From: Armatimonadaceae bacterium
Lineage (GTDB): Bacteria; Armatimonadota; Armatimonadia; Armatimonadales; Armatimonadaceae
DNA: 43,159 bases
Assembly: GCA_030446525.1 (NCBI GenBank)
Contig: JAUJNC010000036.1
Location: 1-43,159, forward strand
Direction: 5' to 3'
The position numbers were made by a program, and so were the translations under genes. Numbering within the stretch: position 1 is the stretch's first letter; each line of letters opens with the position of its first letter. Shown here piece by piece: positions 15,660-23,565 of this stretch. A model generated the notes under the pieces. The model saw only the letters and a program-made list of their open reading frames with translations, was not told the DNA's origin and ran no database searches.

Positions 15660-15922
15660 TTCGCCTTGGCCACTATCTCGTCAATGTGCCGGTGAAGGCC
15701 AACCATGACCTCCTCACTGTCGAGAAGCTCGCCGCGATCCGCCTGCTCGACGCCCTTAGCAACCTCGCGCCGGAGGCTCTGAAGGCGAAGCGCCTTGAGT
15801 TCGTCCTGCTCTTTGAGGAGTCGCAGGCCCTCACGGATCACCTCGCTTGCCGAGTGGTACATGCCGCTTCGGACCTTCTTGTTCACGAGGTCCTCAAGCT
15901 CAGGCGTTAGCGATATGTTCAT
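15656..15922 (-). CDS. parD: ParD-family antitoxin
   Basis: Intact, 88 residues. ATG 15922 has AGGAAAGG just upstream. MNISLTPELEDLVNKKV is the ribbon of a ribbon-helix-helix DNA-binding domain, and YHSASEVIREGLRLLKEQ is the helix pair with the SEVIRE(A/G)LR signature of ParD. The C-terminal half, with REVAKGVEQADRGE, is the disordered toxin-binding tail. It would repress its own promoter with ParE and neutralise ParE. The promoter should lie in 15923-16043, where I see A/T-rich DNA but no clear hexamers. Confidence 0.9.
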   Translation of the reverse strand: MNISLTPELEDLVNKKVRSGMYHSASEVIREGLRLLKEQDELKALRLQSLRREVAKGVEQADRGELLDSEEVMVGLHRHIDEIVAKAK

Positions 15923-16043
15923 AAAGCCTTTCCTATCCGGTGGTAACTTTCCTCAAGGATACCAGAAACAACACAGAATAACAATTCTTGTCATTGCCTT
16001 TTTCGGCAGGGAGAGCTTTTTTGTTCACAGCCAGGGCAATTTT

Positions 16044-16170
16044 CTAAGCTGCGAGCACGCCTTCGAGTTTCACTCGTATTGGGCTGATCGTCGCCCCAAC
16101 CGTGCCCGTCTTTATCCCAAGCGTTGCACCGATCTCCGCATAACTGGCCTCATCCATAAGAAACTCAAAG
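16044..16170 (-). pseudogene. Sigma-70 region 4-like HTH fragment
   Basis: The minus strand reads VFEFLMDEASYAEIGATLGIKTGTVGATIS, then IRVKLEGVLAA and a TAG at 16044. This has the shape of sigma factor region 4: an acidic turn, S-Y-x-E-I-G as the first HTH helix, G-T-V as the turn, and K-L-E near the end. An in-frame stop lies immediately upstream (about 16172), and no region 2 is visible in 16171-16500. It is a remnant, or the last exon-sized piece of a frameshifted ECF-like regulator. Only about 40 residues support the call. Confidence 0.4.
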
Positions 16171-16384
16171 ACCTAGGGACAAAGCGAACGCTTGACCTGT
16201 AATGGGCTGGATAGGGAGTGAATGACAGGCACGCGTCGCCGGGTGTTGCCGAATCGAGCAGGCAGTCATGGCAGCACAGGAGCGACTCCGCCAGCAGTAA
16301 CTTGCCAATTCTGTTGCAGAACCCGGCAGGCCCGTGCTATCATTCCCGCCTGGGCACGGCAGAGCCGCCGCTTTCTGCTTCGAT

Positions 16385-16414
16385 TTGCAACACTTCCCGC
16401 AGGAAGTGTTGCAA
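16385..16414. repeat. Perfect 13-base inverted repeat (hairpin)
   Basis: TTGCAACACTTCC (16385-16397) and GGAAGTGTTGCAA (16402-16414) are exact inverted copies around CGCA. The hairpin lies 19 bases upstream of ATG 16434, which has its own AAGGGG site. There is no T-tract after it, so a binding site, a mobile repeat or an mRNA leader structure is more likely than a terminator. The stretch 16171-16384 holds nothing else that I can name. Confidence 0.6.
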
Positions 16415-16433
16415 CAGGATAAGGGGTACCGAC

Positions 16434-16568
16434 ATGGCGGGAAAGCTGTTCGACGGCGCGCAGAAACCGTAAGCACCTGAACGAGCTGGACACCGCCATA
16501 GCCGAGCGGACAGTGGGTTTTTCCCGGATTGTTCAAGTCACCCGAAATAGATCCGATGAGGTACGCAC
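16434..16568 (+). other. Possible small decayed gene ahead of the 738-residue gene
   Basis: ATG 16434 has AAGGGG eight bases upstream and reads MAGKLFDGAQKP to a TAA at 16470. Another frame over the following bases is open and coding-like: RKHLNELDTAIAERTVGFSR, continuing past 16568. A single shift would join them into a small protein beginning with an M-x-x-K-L-F-D-G type start. I cannot identify it and coding is uncertain. Confidence 0.25.
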
Positions 16569-18785
16569 GTGGATTCACGACCCCCCGATGACGGGGCCGC
16601 GCCGGAGCGCCGCAGCCTGGTTGCGTTGCTGCTGGTTTGCGTCACCTGCGCCGTGTTGTTCATTGTTTACCATCTCACGGCGCCCGCGGCGAAGCGTGAT
16701 AATGCTTCCTACCGATCGCCTGTCCCGGGCTCCGGGGCGCCCGACGCCGGTCCGCCGGCGCGCCTGGACACTTCGCCCGCCCCCGTGAAGACGGCCGGGG
16801 CCGCCGCCCTGGGGCGGCCCCCGAAGCGCCACCGGAGGCGCGGGGGCGCCCGGCCACGCAGGGGCCCTTACCCTGATCAGCGTCACCCGCGCCCAGAACG
16901 GGTTTTTCCGTTCCCGAAACCGACGACCTGCCGGGGATCGCTGGCCCTGTTTTTCGGGACCCAGGACGGCACCGGGCTCTGGATCCGTGTCGCCGGCGGC
17001 ATCGGGATCAAAGAGCTGCCGGTCCCGCCGGGCCGACAGGTCGTGCGTGTCGGCGGCTACACGCTGGCCACGACCTTCAGCACGCCGTCGCCGGGCGCGC
17101 GCAGCTACCAGATATCCCACGAGTGGTACAAGGCGGACGGCGGGATACGGCTGCCTTATGAGGAGCAGCCGTATCGTACCTCGGTGGTCTCGCATCAGCC
17201 GCGGGGGGCGGCCGAGACCCAACACACCCTGCGTCTCGTGCCGCGCGACCTGAGCCGGCGCTACCACGTCACCGCCCAGCCGCTCACGGGGGACGGCTCG
17301 CCCGCGGGAGGGCCCGCGGCATTGATCTGCCGGCCCGCCGGCAAGGACCTCCTGTTTGTCGAGATCCCGAGCGGCTACTCGGCGGAGACACAGGCTTTCG
17401 AGGTCCGCCTGGCGCGGCGGGACCAGGCGGGTCAGGCTGCCCGGTGGCGCCTTGTGGACCTGCCGCCCTCACAGCAGAACATCTCCGAACGTCCGCAGGT
17501 CGTCACGGACCAGAAGGTCGGCCCGCTCGTGGTCGAAGCCGCCGCCGCCGAGTCGCCCGATCTCTGGTCCTGGGGCGACACGTGGACGGAGCGCCGGCCG
17601 CACCCCCGCGGAGGGCCCGCGCCGGTCAACATCGACGGCCACCGCTGGACGGGCGTGCCGACCCTGCGCTGCCAGCTGCGGACCCGCATGCCGGAGGCCA
17701 AGACCCCGCAGACCTGGGACCTGCAGATGCGGGCCGTGACGCCGCAGTGGACGCCCGCCCCCCGGGTCCAGGGCGGCCGGGAAGGACCGGCCGCCTCGAA
17801 CCCGGGGGTGCGCGTCTCTTCGCCCCTTCATCCCGTCGGTCTCTCGCGGCGGAATCCGGTCTGGGGCCTGCGGGACATGGTGTGCGGCGTGGCGTACCCG
17901 GGCCAGCAGCGCTTCGTGCGGATCGAGGCGGACGCCGTCCGGTACGCCTATGTCACCGAGCCCGTGGTGTTCCGCGACGCGGACGTGCGCTACGACGAGC
18001 GCGCCCGCCGCTGGCGCCTGGCCTGGAAAAAGGCGCAGACGCTCACCACCGCGTCCGGCGTCTCCCTCACGGCGCTGAACGCGCGCCCCCGGGCAGAGCC
18101 GGCAGACCCGCACGCGGTACCGCCGTGGGAGGCGTCCCTCGGGGCGGAGATGTGGCTGGCGTGGCGCCTGCCCGACGGGGTCGCCCCCCCGCACGTCGGG
18201 TCCTGGGAACAGCCGGTCCAGGTGCAGCCGCTCACGCTCCAGGCCCCCCTCCGCATCACGCACCCCTACTCCTACGCGTCCGGGAACACGCCCGGCTGGG
18301 GCGAGGTCTGGCTGCCCGGCACGCCGCCGCCCCCGCCGCCCGTATCGCCCGGCCCGGGCAGTCGCCGGCGGCACACGCCGCTTTCGGCGACGCCGCTCTA
18401 CCCGCTCGTCCGCGGCCGGTACCAGCCGCTGCGGCTGTACGTGGCCTCGGCGGAGCCGCGGCCCGGAGGGGGAGTCAGACCGTTCGTGTCCTCATCCGGC
18501 ACTTCCCGATCCGGCAACTCCACGAACATCGTGTCGTGGGCGGGCAAGGGAGCGACGGTCCACGTGGACAACGGAAGCCGCGTCACCGTCCGCCCCCGAC
18601 CGGACGAGGGCCGCAGACTGTATGAGCGCCCGGCCCGGCCGGAGCCGCCGCTGCCCGGGCATCTGGCGGCGGTCACCGTGCTGGTCCGCACCCGGATCGA
18701 GAAAGAGCGCCACCCCTTGACCTTCGTCGTGCCCGTCACAGCCAGGCTGCCCGCGGGCTGGCAACAAGATCACGGGAGCCGGTGA
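16569..18785 (+). CDS. Large membrane-anchored protein of unknown family
   Basis: An intact frame of 738 residues from GTG 16569, which has TGAGG seven bases upstream. The first 16 residues are charged, then SLVALLLVCVTCAVLFIVYHL (about 17-37) is a single membrane helix. What follows is Pro/Arg-rich linker to about residue 115 and then a long, probably extracytoplasmic, beta-rich and Trp/Tyr-rich body: LALFFGTQDGTGLWIRV, HEWYKADGGIRLPYEE, HRWTGVPTLRCQLR, and a proline run GTPPPPPPVSPGPGSRRR near residue 585. The topology resembles a type II membrane protein or an uncleaved anchor. I recognise no domain. GC content and codon use are like the surrounding genes, and an open frame of this length with a ribosome site supports it being real. 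It converges on the GH-like gene, overlapping its 3' end by 16 bases. Confidence 0.7.
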   Translation: MDSRPPDDGAAPERRSLVALLLVCVTCAVLFIVYHLTAPAAKRDNASYRSPVPGSGAPDAGPPARLDTSPAPVKTAGAAALGRPPKRHRRRGGARPRRGPYPDQRHPRPERVFPFPKPTTCRGSLALFFGTQDGTGLWIRVAGGIGIKELPVPPGRQVVRVGGYTLATTFSTPSPGARSYQISHEWYKADGGIRLPYEEQPYRTSVVSHQPRGAAETQHTLRLVPRDLSRRYHVTAQPLTGDGSPAGGPAALICRPAGKDLLFVEIPSGYSAETQAFEVRLARRDQAGQAARWRLVDLPPSQQNISERPQVVTDQKVGPLVVEAAAAESPDLWSWGDTWTERRPHPRGGPAPVNIDGHRWTGVPTLRCQLRTRMPEAKTPQTWDLQMRAVTPQWTPAPRVQGGREGPAASNPGVRVSSPLHPVGLSRRNPVWGLRDMVCGVAYPGQQRFVRIEADAVRYAYVTEPVVFRDADVRYDERARRWRLAWKKAQTLTTASGVSLTALNARPRAEPADPHAVPPWEASLGAEMWLAWRLPDGVAPPHVGSWEQPVQVQPLTLQAPLRITHPYSYASGNTPGWGEVWLPGTPPPPPPVSPGPGSRRRHTPLSATPLYPLVRGRYQPLRLYVASAEPRPGGGVRPFVSSSGTSRSGNSTNIVSWAGKGATVHVDNGSRVTVRPRPDEGRRLYERPARPEPPLPGHLAAVTVLVRTRIEKERHPLTFVVPVTARLPAGWQQDHGSR

Positions 18786-21700
18786 CCGCGCGCGCCTTGA
18801 AGGCCGAGCGGCGGCGTTCTGAGCGGTGACTGGCCCGCCGCGTCGCCGATCTCCACGGCTGCCAGGTGGTGGCCCCGCTGGGGGAGGGTAAGGGTGAAGT
18901 AGCCCGCTTCCGGCACGGCCTTGCCGAGATCGCGCCACCGTCCCTCGGCCCACACGCGCAAGCGGACGGCCCGGGCGTTCCCCGCGTGGATGCGGACGGC
19001 GCTGGTCTTCTTTTCGGCGGACGTGTTGTAGAACAGGACGTACCGGCGTCCGGCTTTTTCGATCGGAGCCGCGAGGATTCCGTCCGGCGCGACCACGGGC
19101 CGGACGATCCGGTGCTGCTCGAGGAGCCCATCCAGGAACCGCCGGAGCGGTTCCGCGCCGGCGAACGGCTCGCCGACGCGGACGACCGTTCCCCGGCCAT
19201 GCTTCCACGTCGCGGCGGCGGAGCGGTCGGCGGCTTTCGCCCCCGCGCGGGCGTTCGGGGGCATCCCTTCCGGCCACGACGCGCCCGCTTTCCCGCCGAG
19301 CCGGCGCAGGAGCGGGTACTCGCTTCCGGGGTTGGCGTCTTCGAAGCGGCCCGACTCGGGGAAGAGGACCAGCGTGCCCCCCGAGCGGACGTAGTCGACC
19401 AGGGCGTCGATGGCCCGCCGGGGAAGAACGGGCGAGCCGGGCTCCACGATGATGCGGTGCTCGCGGAGGGAACGCAGGTCGGAGTAGTCGGACAACCATT
19501 CGATCTCTACGGCGCCCGTCTGCGCTACCGACAGGAGCTGGTCCACGGCGGCGGGGACCGCCTTGAGCCCCTTCCAGGTGGTCCACTGGAACGACTTCTG
19601 CCGCGCGTAGGTGTAGGAGAACAGGGCGGCGACGTCGCTCGACCAGGGCTGGGCGCCGCACAGCTCGTGGAAAAGGCCGCCGGCGGAGACGAACTGGTCC
19701 CAGACCTCCTTTTCGGGCACGGCGCTCAGGTTATACAGGAGCGCGCCGTTCGCAAGCGCGCCGAAGAGCGCGCGGTGGAATCGGGTGGCGTCGAGCGGCC
19801 GCGCGGTCAGCTCCGCCCGGAGCCCCACCCCTGGCGCCGCGCCAGGTCGGCGAACACGTCGCTCATCGGGCTGTCGATGGAGTTGAAGCCGAGCAGCACG
19901 TCGTGCTCCGCGCACTTGCGGATGACAAAGTCGAGCGCGCCGCTGCCGCCAACCCCCCAGAACGTTTGGGGGCGCTTGGAGTCGAACCGCCGGACGGTAG
20001 AGAAGGTCCGCTCCAACAGATGGTCGATGGTATGCTGTTTGAAATCGATAAAGTCCGCCCAGTACGGGCGCAGGTCGTACTCTTTACTGTATGCCGGATA
20101 CGGCAGTTTCAGTTGCTCCCAAGCGGTCAGCTTCAGGCCGTAGCGCCGGTTGACCTCTTCCAGGGTGAATTTCCGCACGTCACGCAGGTACCGGATGAAC
20201 TCCCGAAGGGCGTGAGGGGAGTAGTCGAAGACACGCTTCTCTTCCCAAACGTCATGGTAAAAGGTGTCCGCGTTACCCACCCGGAAGTGCCACATCTTGA
20301 CGGCGTCGCTTTCGCCGAACCGGGTGACGATCTCCCCGACCACCTGCTCCCATTCGCGCAGGTAAAACGGGCTCCAATAGGAGGGCGTGTTCCCCTGGGT
20401 GTTCTTGATCGGCACGTTGCGCCCTTCGCTGTCGAGGATGCGATCCTGGGGGACGTCGAGCCAGGGGGGAAGGGTGAACCAGGTCATGCTGAGGACGAGC
20501 TCCAGCCCGATGCCGGCTTTCCGGGCACGTTCGACCGACTGCGTGATCGCGCCGAAATCGTACGTGTGCAGGTAAGGGGCGATGTGGCTGAGAGACAGCA
20601 TCGTGCACAGCGTGTCGCAGTTCGCCTCGCGCGCCTGTTGCAGAACGGCGTTCCCGATGCCGTGTCCCGGCGCCGTCCAGGCGGGGATCGACCAGGCTCC
20701 CTTTGCCCACGTCGAAGGGCGTGACGCCGCTTAAATCCACGCGAGCGCTGCGCAGGTCGGTGGGCGCGCTTTCCACCCCGAATTCGGCGGATGCGGAGGC
20801 CAGCGTCCGCTCGCCGCGCCGCAGAACGACGTCGTAAAGGTACATGCCGCCGGGCAGCGGCCCCGGATCGATCCGGTCGTTCCACGGCTCGCCCGGCGCG
20901 AGCGTTCTCGCCCTTTCCCAGGTTTTCACCGGGTCGCCGCCGCGGGTCGTCAGGCGCGTGGTCACGGTAAACGGCGCTCCTGCCCGCCAGAGGGAGGTCA
21001 CCTCCATGTTCAGTCCGGGGATCTCACCGCGCGAAAAATGGGGCCGCTTGCGGCTTCGCCCGTCGGGTGCCTCCGGAGCCCCGTCCAGCGTGACCCGCAA
21101 CGAGCCCGCGCTCTGGATCCTGGCCCGGGCGGTTTGGGGCCCCCACGCCTCGACCTCGACCACCCCCGTGTCGCCGATGCCGGCAGCCAGGGACACCACG
21201 CGCAGCGCCTGCAGCGTCCGGGGCCGGGGGAGCTGGGCCGTCGCGACCACGCCGTCGTGGTCCCGCGCCGAAGGAGAGCGTGACCCACCGGCCCTGCTCC
21301 AGACCCAGGATGTCGAAGTCGCGCACCCGGTCACCGGGCAGGAAGCTGCCGTACGTGACGAGGTTCACGTGCTCGACGACGACCGGCTCGGGATACAGGA
21401 AATGCAGGCTCCACCCAGTCCGGAAAGTCCTGCGGCGTGCCGTCCTGCCAGCGCCTGCGGCCCAGCGCGCCATCCACGCGATCGCTCGGAGATTTCTACC
21501 GTCCTGCATCGCCGACGAAGCGCGCACCACGGCGTCCCGGGCGTAGTTGTGCTTGCCGGGGTGGAACGGCGGGCAGTCGAAGACGACGTTGCTGTCGTAT
21601 AGGTCGCCGCCGGCAGCCCCCAGGGGGGCGCCGCTGTACGTGTACCGCTGCCCGGACAGCAGCATCCCCGCCGTCTGCTCGCCGCCCACCTCATAGCGCG

Positions 21701-22159
21701 CGTGTCTGTACTCGACGTGGTGCGGGGTCCGGTTCCCCCGGGAAGCGCCGAACGCTTCCCGGGCGGTGGCGATCAGCTCCCGTGATTGGCCCGCCGCAGT
21801 GACGACGATGCTGTCGATCCCCAGCTCATCGCCCGCCGCGGAAGCGCCGGGACTGACCTCCACGCGCAGCCGCAAAGGCTTGCCCGCCAGAACCTCAAAG
21901 TCTCCCTTGAGCTCTTGCCTCCCCTTTCGCGCGAGGGGCGCCTGCAGTATCTTTTCCTCACCCGCGGGGGTCTGTGCGTATACCTTGACGACAATACCAT
22001 CGCTCCGGCCGACGGCACGATCCGGCAGGGCGGCCTTGACGGTAACGTTGGCGGATACAAGCGCGGAGGGAGCCCCCCCCGCCCCCAATAATGGGGGCGG
22101 GGGGGCTGTAGGAGACCGGCCAGAAGCAACGACAGCGCCACGCCCAGCCGCTTCGCCAT
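18770..22159 (-). pseudogene. Large secreted glycoside hydrolase (GH42-like clan A barrel), several frameshifts
   Basis: ATG 22159 has AAGGAG seven bases upstream and encodes a signal peptide, MAKRLGVALSLLLAGLLQ. A GC hairpin follows (22071-22107), where the frame is lost. The body then reads in four frames: an N-terminal carbohydrate-binding-like region (SALVSANVTVKAALPD, LRLRVEVSPGAS, LYDSNVVFDCPPFHPGKHNYARD, VVVEHVNLVTYGSFLPGDRV), an immunoglobulin-like region (PGGMYLYDVVLRRGE), a TIM barrel (LSLSHIAPYLHTYDF, GLELVLSMTWFTLPPW, SPHALREFIRYLRDV, FTLEEVNRRYGLKL), and a C-terminal trimerisation-like domain (EHRIIVEPGSPVLPRR, SGGTLVLFPESG). The SPxALxxFxxYL..Y..LxxxNxxxG pattern is that of GH42 beta-galactosidases. 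Where GH42 has W-x-x-x-N-E, this has MWHFRVGNAD, without the acid/base Glu. About 1,120 residues. It follows a sulfatase in one operon. Confidence 0.7.
22071..22107. repeat. Poly-C/poly-G hairpin at the end of the signal peptide
   Basis: AG, eight C, G, five C, A (22071-22087) faces T, five G, C, seven G, CT (22092-22107) around ATAA. The two arms are complementary except that one has eight C and the other seven G. This one-base imbalance coincides with a reading-frame change in the GH-like gene, so an indel in the homopolymer is the natural explanation. Confidence 0.7.
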
Positions 22160-22169
22160 GCCGGTCTCC

Positions 22170-23525
22170 TTACGCGCCGGCCGGGCCGCCTTGTTTCCAC
22201 TCGCGCGCGGGATCCTTCGTCTGCTCCATCCACTTCTGCAGGCGGCCCATCAGATCGTCGCGCACCCCGCGCGCGGCGGGGTCGTCGATGAGGTTCTTCG
22301 CTTCGCGCGGGTCGGCCTTGAGGTCGTAGAGCTCATCGGGTTTCTTCGGATCCTCCCAGCGGATCAGCTTGTGCGTCGGCGTGCGCACCAGCCGGCAGGT
22401 CAGGTGCCCGTACGCACGGCTCTCCCCGCCCGCCCACTCGCTGTACGCCTCGTTGATGCCGTGGTTCTTGTCGCCCCGCAGGAGCGCGGTGAGGTCGCGC
22501 CCCGCCCACTCTTTCGGCGGCGTGGCGCCCGCCAGGGCGAGGAGCGTCGGCGGCAGGTCCAGGCTGGACACCGGCGCGTCACTCGCGCCGCGCGCGGAGG
22601 CGAGCATCGGCGCGCGCAGGAGGAACGGGACGCGCACCGAGCCCTCATACGGCATGACTTTGCCTTGCGCCCCGCGCACCCCCCAGCCCTTTTCGCCCAT
22701 CATGTGCCCGTTGTCGCCCAGGAAGACGACGACCGTGTTCTGCGCCAGCTTACGCTCGTCCAGCGCTTCCAACACGCGCCCCACCTGCTCGTCCACATGG
22801 CTGACGGCTCCGTAGTACGCGGCGAAGTTGTTCGTGGGGGTGTCCTTGGGGAAGCCGGGCGGCAGGAGGTCGGCGCTGGTTTTGCCGGCATACAGCCGTT
22901 CGACGTTGGGGGGAACGGGCCGCCACGGCGTGTGCGGCGCGGTGGGCGCGAGCCACAGGAAGAAAGGCCTCTCCCGCGCCGCCGGACTGCTCAGGAAGTT
23001 GATCGCGTCGTCCGCAAACAGCGCGTTCGTGTAGCCCTTCCTGGCCTTCGCTTCGCGCGTGTTGCCATACGCCAGCTTGGGGTTGTCCAGGAAAGGCCCG
23101 GCGCCGTCCGGATGCCACAGGCGCACCTCGGAGAAGCCGCTGTCCCAGGGCTGCGTCTTGAGGTGCCACTTGCCGACGAGCACCGTGCGGTAGCTGGCCT
23201 GACGCAGCAGGCCCGGCAGGGTCGGCATCTCGAAACGATCGCGCTGCGTCGCGTTCTCGGTGAACCCGTTCTGGTGCGGCGGCAGCCCCGAAAGCAGATT
23301 CGCGCGGCTCGGCACGCACTGCGACACGTGGACCGTCCCCTGGCGGAAGTGCACGCCCTCCCGCGCCAGGCGATCGAGCGCGGGCGTGTGTATCGCCGGG
23401 TTGCCCGCCGCGCCCATCGAATCCGCGCGGTGATCGTCGGAGATAATGAAGACGATGTTGGGGCGGGCGGGCGTCTGCGCCGCCTCGGCTGCGGCCCCGG
23501 CGGCCAGGAGCAGCGCTCCGGCCAT
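22170..23525 (-). CDS. Secreted sulfatase 1 (type I, formylglycine-dependent)
   Basis: Intact over 451 residues. The Ala-rich N-terminus AGALLLAAGAAAEAAQ is a signal peptide. Then come RPNIVFIISDDHRAD (metal-binding Asp pair), the activation motif CVPSRANLLSG, whose Cys would be converted to formylglycine, VLVGKWHL, FFLWLAPTAPHTPW and VVFLGDNGHMMGE (second metal Asp/Asn pair). The C-terminal subdomain ends with LYDLKADPREAKNLIDDP, typical of family S1. The true start may lie slightly upstream: the frame is open with LAAIWL before the ATG, and no good ribosome site precedes ATG 23525. It removes sulfate esters from polysaccharide. The stop is 10 bases before the GH-like gene's ATG, so the two are one operon. 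Confidence 0.92.
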   Translation of the reverse strand: MAGALLLAAGAAAEAAQTPARPNIVFIISDDHRADSMGAAGNPAIHTPALDRLAREGVHFRQGTVHVSQCVPSRANLLSGLPPHQNGFTENATQRDRFEMPTLPGLLRQASYRTVLVGKWHLKTQPWDSGFSEVRLWHPDGAGPFLDNPKLAYGNTREAKARKGYTNALFADDAINFLSSPAARERPFFLWLAPTAPHTPWRPVPPNVERLYAGKTSADLLPPGFPKDTPTNNFAAYYGAVSHVDEQVGRVLEALDERKLAQNTVVVFLGDNGHMMGEKGWGVRGAQGKVMPYEGSVRVPFLLRAPMLASARGASDAPVSSLDLPPTLLALAGATPPKEWAGRDLTALLRGDKNHGINEAYSEWAGGESRAYGHLTCRLVRTPTHKLIRWEDPKKPDELYDLKADPREAKNLIDDPAARGVRDDLMGRLQKWMEQTKDPAREWKQGGPAGA

Positions 23526-23565
23526 TAGCCAGATCGCCGCCAGGGTCGATGACTAGCGTCTCCGC

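Noticed and set aside
16165..16578. 137-codon minus-strand frame in the intergenic island
   Set aside because: Cys/Ser/Arg-rich text without structure, and it runs through a perfect hairpin.
17444..18625. 393-codon second frame inside the 738-residue gene
   Set aside because: Ala/Gly/Arg-rich text typical of a shifted frame in GC-rich coding DNA; the 738-codon frame is longer and has a ribosome site.
18866..20143. 425-codon plus-strand frame across the GH-like gene
   Set aside because: It runs antisense to two well-matched pieces of the GH-like protein, so the composition is explained by those.
22158..23528. 456-codon plus-strand frame opposite sulfatase 1
   Set aside because: Antisense shadow of an intact sulfatase.
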